A program made the translations under genes and the position numbers. DNA of 15,879 bases. Origin: DATLMR01 sp035634255 (GTDB lineage: Bacteria > Acidobacteriota > Blastocatellia > UBA7656). Below the pieces are notes generated by a model, which saw nothing but the letters and a program-made list of their open reading frames with translations, did no database searches and had not been told where the DNA came from. The stretch covers positions 1 through 15,879 of the forward strand of contig DASQDI010000076.1 in the NCBI GenBank assembly GCA_035634255.1, given 5' to 3'. Below, piece by piece: positions 14,171-15,879 of the stretch; the stretch's first letter is position 1, and every line of letters starts with the position of its first letter.

Positions 14171-14656
14171 TCAATCCAGAGGTCTCAGGTCCGGCTCGAC
14201 CCAGCTTGCGCGAGCCCTCCACGACATCAGCACCTCGCGGCTGTAGTAGCGCAGAGGCAGGTCCTTGTCCCCGTGCCGGCCGATGCAGTCATTGATCAGA
14301 TCGACCGTCGAGCGGGCGTCGCCTTCGGACAGGATGTACTTGCCGACGACCCAGACCCAGAACAGGGTCAGTGTCTCGTGATAGCCCCCAGTCCTGGAGT
14401 TCTCGACGCGGACCGCCTCGTTGTAGCGCCTGATTCCCAGGCGAATCCGCCTCGCCGCCTCCTCGCCCGAGCAATGGATCAGATACCAGAGCGCGACCGT
14501 CATGTGCGCGCGATGGGTCCATTCAGACTTCGGGAGAGAACCGGCCTCGAAGGCCCTGACGAGGCGCTCGATTTCGTCACGGTTGCGGTACGCCGTGTTC
14601 GCGCTTGCGCCCGCCCCGCGACCCATGTCTTTGTTAACCATCATCGCCTTACTCAT
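14171..14656 (-). CDS. Conserved-looking protein of unknown function with HxxH and HE motifs
   Basis: 161 residues. The central part looks conserved: SEWTHRAHMTVALWYLIH (44-61), RIRLGIRRYNEAVRVENS (70-87) and GYHETLTLFWVWVVGKYIL (91-109). H48, H51, H93 and E94 could bind a metal, but this is a guess; I cannot name the family. The first 25 residues are low in structure. No signal peptide; the hydrophobic parts look like buried helices. The ATG at 14656 has a strong ribosome site (AAAGGAGAG). It is followed by the large hairpin at 14130-14157, so it is probably a single-gene transcript. No functional link to the neighbouring clusters is visible. Confidence 0.75.
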   Translation of the reverse strand: MSKAMMVNKDMGRGAGASANTAYRNRDEIERLVRAFEAGSLPKSEWTHRAHMTVALWYLIHCSGEEAARRIRLGIRRYNEAVRVENSRTGGYHETLTLFWVWVVGKYILSEGDARSTVDLINDCIGRHGDKDLPLRYYSREVLMSWRARASWVEPDLRPLD

Positions 14657-14683
14657 GGTCTTCTCTCCTTTCTAATTTTCTAC

Positions 14684-14718
14684 GCCCCGCCCGCATTAGA
14701 GCGCGGGTCGCGCGGGGC
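14684..14718. repeat. GC-rich hairpin upstream of the HxxH protein gene
   Basis: GCCCCGC (14684-14690) pairs with GCGGGGC (14712-14718), with a second inner CCCGC/GCGGG pair. It lies 28 bases upstream of the ATG at 14656, so it is within the leader of that gene if transcription starts further right. Confidence 0.35.
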
Positions 14719-14789
14719 ATGGCCCGGCCCTGAGCACACGGCCGGAAACGGTTCCGCTCCTGAAGTCTCTTGTGGTTTGCTTGAGATTT

Positions 14790-14810
14790 GGGAGCGGGAG
14801 AACCGCTCCC
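14790..14810 (-). terminator. Hairpin just after the 66-codon small gene
   Basis: GGGAGCGG and CCGCTCCC enclose a five-base loop, a perfect eight-base-pair stem. It begins six bases past the small gene stop at 14817 on the minus strand. The following minus-strand sequence is AAATCTC, so there is no U-tract. Confidence 0.5.
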
Positions 14811-14816
14811 GCTGAA

Positions 14817-15017
14817 TCAATGTAAGCGACGGCCGAAATCGAGGCCCTGTTGCGCGCCCGATACGACGCCGGTCATGCTAATCGCGCCGTTGAGCCGCTT
14901 ACCGGATGAAGGCGTGCTCGGATTGGTGTCGAGCCCGGAAGACGCGAGCGCATAGGTCCGGCATCCCACCGGGAGGTGGCCGACCGTCGCTGTTTTAATT
15001 CGTCTTCCGAACATCAT
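14817..15017 (-). CDS. Small protein of unknown function (66 residues) with its own strong promoter
   Basis: The product begins MMFGRRIKTATVGHLPVGCR and ends SGAQQGLDFGRRLH. It is rich in Gly, Ser and Thr with one cysteine, basic at both ends, and has no membrane segment or signal peptide. I recognise no family. Three things argue that it is transcribed and translated: a near-consensus promoter 40 bases upstream (15056-15084), GGAG eight bases before the ATG pair at 15017/15014, and a perfect hairpin right after the stop. Codon use looks coding-like. It could be a secreted or modified peptide, a small regulator, or the transcript may be a small RNA whose frame is incidental. Confidence 0.5.
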   Translation of the reverse strand: MMFGRRIKTATVGHLPVGCRTYALASSGLDTNPSTPSSGKRLNGAISMTGVVSGAQQGLDFGRRLH

Positions 15018-15055
15018 TGGTCAAACTCCGCAAAAATAGTCGAAAAGAAAAGCCG

Positions 15056-15084
15056 ATTATCCACGTGCCGTCGCCGGATGTCAA
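15056..15084 (-). promoter_or_regulatory. Near-consensus sigma70 promoter for the small gene
   Basis: On the minus strand TTGACA (15084-15079), a 17-base spacer and GATAAT (15061-15056): 11 of 12 consensus positions with ideal spacing, the best promoter in the window. Predicted transcript start is near 15049, giving a leader of about 32 bases. Confidence 0.75.
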
Positions 15085-15105
15085 GAACTTTCTCCGTTAA
15101 AAAGC

Positions 15106-15145
15106 CCGAAAATCTCGCCTTTTCGCCGCCGGTTCCGATTTTCGG
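15106..15145. repeat. Nine-base inverted repeat with 22-base loop
   Basis: CCGAAAATC (15106-15114) and GATTTTCGG (15137-15145). It is upstream of the -35 of the small gene promoter. Role unknown. Confidence 0.4.
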
Positions 15146-15163
15146 TACTTCGTGTTGTTAGGC

Positions 15164-15207
15164 TCGCGGCGGCGAACGGGAGTTGCCGGCGGGCGCGCGA
15201 TTTTTTT
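15164..15207 (+). terminator. Imperfect hairpin followed by seven T (possible plus-strand terminator)
   Basis: TCGCG (15164-15168) pairs with CGCGA (15196-15200) and CGGC (15170-15173) with GCCG (15185-15188), with an internal loop, then seven T (15201-15207). No firm plus-strand gene ends here; it may insulate the tail sheath promoter. Confidence 0.3.
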
Positions 15208-15239
15208 CACCCGCAGCCGGTATTTTAAAACGGTTTTTC

Positions 15240-15268
15240 TTGACCTCGAAACCGCAAGGGAGTATTGT
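15240..15268 (+). promoter_or_regulatory. Sigma70-type promoter for the tail sheath gene
   Basis: TTGACC (15240-15245), a 17-base spacer and TATTGT (15263-15268). It matches 5 of 6 and 4 of 6. Predicted start near 15275 would leave a leader of about 320 bases before the ATG at 15599. Confidence 0.5.
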
Positions 15269-15273
15269 AGCCG

Positions 15274-15315
15274 GACTAACAATCGGATGAGCGCATGGCG
15301 AGCCGGTCGTTAGTC
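15274..15315. promoter_or_regulatory. Dyad at the predicted transcript start
   Basis: GACTAAC (15274-15280) and GTTAGTC (15309-15315) are inverted around a 28-base interior and begin six bases after the -10. It may be an operator or the first stem of the leader RNA. Confidence 0.35.
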
Positions 15316-15510
15316 ATCCAATGCGTTCCCGGTCGTGTTCGCAGTTATGTTTGAAAGTATAATCCCGTATGCTGACAACCCGTCTTTAAGCTTGAGATTT
15401 ATATCCCGATGCTTTCACGGTCCCGGCTCTAACACGGTACGAAGAAAATAGAGAATGAAGAAGACAGAGAATAAAGATCGCGATGCCCGGCCCGCCGCCT
15501 GACATCTCAA

Positions 15511-15527
15511 GGGGCGGAGCCCGCCCC
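15511..15527 (+). other. GC hairpin in the tail sheath leader
   Basis: GGGGCGG, loop AGC, CCGCCCC: a perfect seven-base-pair stem 55 bases upstream of the ribosome site. No T run follows, so a terminator is unlikely. Confidence 0.45.
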
Positions 15528-15598
15528 GTAACTCACCCAGGCTTTATTTCAGGAAGGGACTGTATTTTCTCGCTCGCCAAAATAAGGAGGAGTTTCCA

Positions 15599-15879
15599 AT
15601 GCCAGTTACACCAACCTATCCGGGCGTTTACATCGAAGAGATCCCGAGCGGTGTGCGTACCATAACGGGAGTGGCCACGTCGATCACGGCCTTCGTGGGG
15701 AGGGCGGTTCGCGGGCCGGTCAACGAGCCCGTCACCGTCACCAGCTTCGGCGATTACGAGAGGGCCTTCGGGGGGCTCTCGCTCGACAGCACGATGAGCT
15801 ACGCGGTGCGGGACTTCTTTTTAAACGGCGGCGCTCAGGCCATCATCGTCAGGCTCTTCCGCGCCGTGGAAGCGGACCC
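15599..15879 (+). CDS. Contractile tail sheath protein, N-terminal part
   Basis: The first 93 codons; the gene runs past the window end. The ATG at 15599 has an excellent ribosome site (AAGGAGGAG, 15583-15591). The protein starts MPVTPTYPGVYIEEIPSGVR, the usual sheath N-terminus, whose extended arm links neighbouring subunits in the contractile tube. Then come SITAFVGRAVRGPVNEPVTV, SFGDYERAFGG and SYAVRDFFLNGGAQAIIVRL, all typical of phage tail sheath and of sheaths in extracellular contractile injection systems (Afp/PVC type). Sheath usually precedes the tube gene and then baseplate genes, so this is probably the first structural gene of such a locus. Phage versus injection system cannot be decided without the downstream genes. 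No integrase or attachment site is visible here. Confidence 0.92.
   Translation, partial: MPVTPTYPGVYIEEIPSGVRTITGVATSITAFVGRAVRGPVNEPVTVTSFGDYERAFGGLSLDSTMSYAVRDFFLNGGAQAIIVRLFRAVEAD

Larger units (their letters stand above)
15085..15598. other. Intergenic region between the small gene and the tail sheath gene
   Basis: About 510 bases with no convincing gene. It holds, from left to right: an inverted repeat (15106-15145), a hairpin-like run ending in seven T (15164-15207), a plus-strand promoter (15240-15268), a dyad at the likely transcript start (15274-15315), a lone TATAAT (15358-15363) without a good -35, an A/G-rich stretch (about 15441-15480) and a GC hairpin (15511-15527). Confidence 0.6.

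Noticed and set aside
14976..15161. 61-codon plus-strand frame ending just before the hairpin and T-run at 15164-15207
   Set aside because: It overlaps the 66-codon gene and its promoter on the other strand, has no ribosome site, and its composition is not protein-like.
15358..15363. Perfect TATAAT in the tail sheath leader
   Set aside because: No acceptable -35 at 16-18 bases and no extended -10; the promoter at 15240-15268 is better.
1..15879. CRISPR array, tRNA or rRNA genes, insertion sequences
   Set aside because: I saw no regularly spaced repeats, no tRNA-like T-arm with matching acceptor stem, no rRNA motifs and no transposase-like frame or terminal inverted repeats flanking one.

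Overview
GC-rich bacterial DNA from an unnamed organism. High-GC codon use, long open antisense frames behind the large genes, large 2-hydroxyacyl-CoA-dehydratase-type proteins, a PqqD/HPr-kinase-like gene set and an injection-type tail sheath would fit Acidobacteriota (Blastocatellia-like). That placement is inference from gene content; there is no rRNA or other marker in the window.

Region A (1-6955, all on the minus strand, read from right to left). A good promoter (6926-6955) and a leader of about 380 bases precede an HgdB-like iron-sulfur dehydratase/reductase component (4744-6540). An intrinsic terminator or attenuator (4695-4736) follows. Next come a 1180-residue activase with two ATPase (ASKHA) modules (1112-4654), a small unknown protein (771-1046), a TPR protein (355-774) and the first 80 codons of a protein that looks like the N-terminus of a Tes/MJ0619-type radical SAM enzyme (1-242). 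Proteins of the first two families use ATP to deliver very low-potential electrons. Their adjacency to a possible radical SAM lipid enzyme is the main metabolic hypothesis here. Several strong palindromes lie between these genes.

Region B (7008-9983). Two small zinc-ribbon proteins (minus strand) face a secreted LACTB-like serine hydrolase (plus strand), with a 16-base near-palindrome between them. A MacroD/YmdB-type macrodomain protein follows on the plus strand.

Region C (10028-13849, minus strand) is the most interesting block. Four genes in order of transcription encode: a YkgJ/FliB-like cysteine-cluster protein; an HPr-kinase-like P-loop kinase; a PqqD domain fused to a Tat-like hydrophobic segment and a 46-residue tail with eight cysteines; and a PF14907-type nucleotidyltransferase. 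PqqD domains bind leader peptides in RiPP pathways, and HPr-kinase-like and nucleotidyltransferase genes also occur with PqqD and lasso-peptide loci. This looks like a peptide modification/export system whose substrate may be joined to its own recognition domain.

Region D (13850-15879). An HxxH-containing protein of unknown family (minus) and a 66-codon small gene (minus) come next; the small gene has a near-consensus promoter, a ribosome site and a hairpin just after its stop. A long structured plus-strand leader then precedes the start of a contractile tail sheath gene, cut by the window end and probably the first gene of a phage-tail-like or extracellular contractile injection system.
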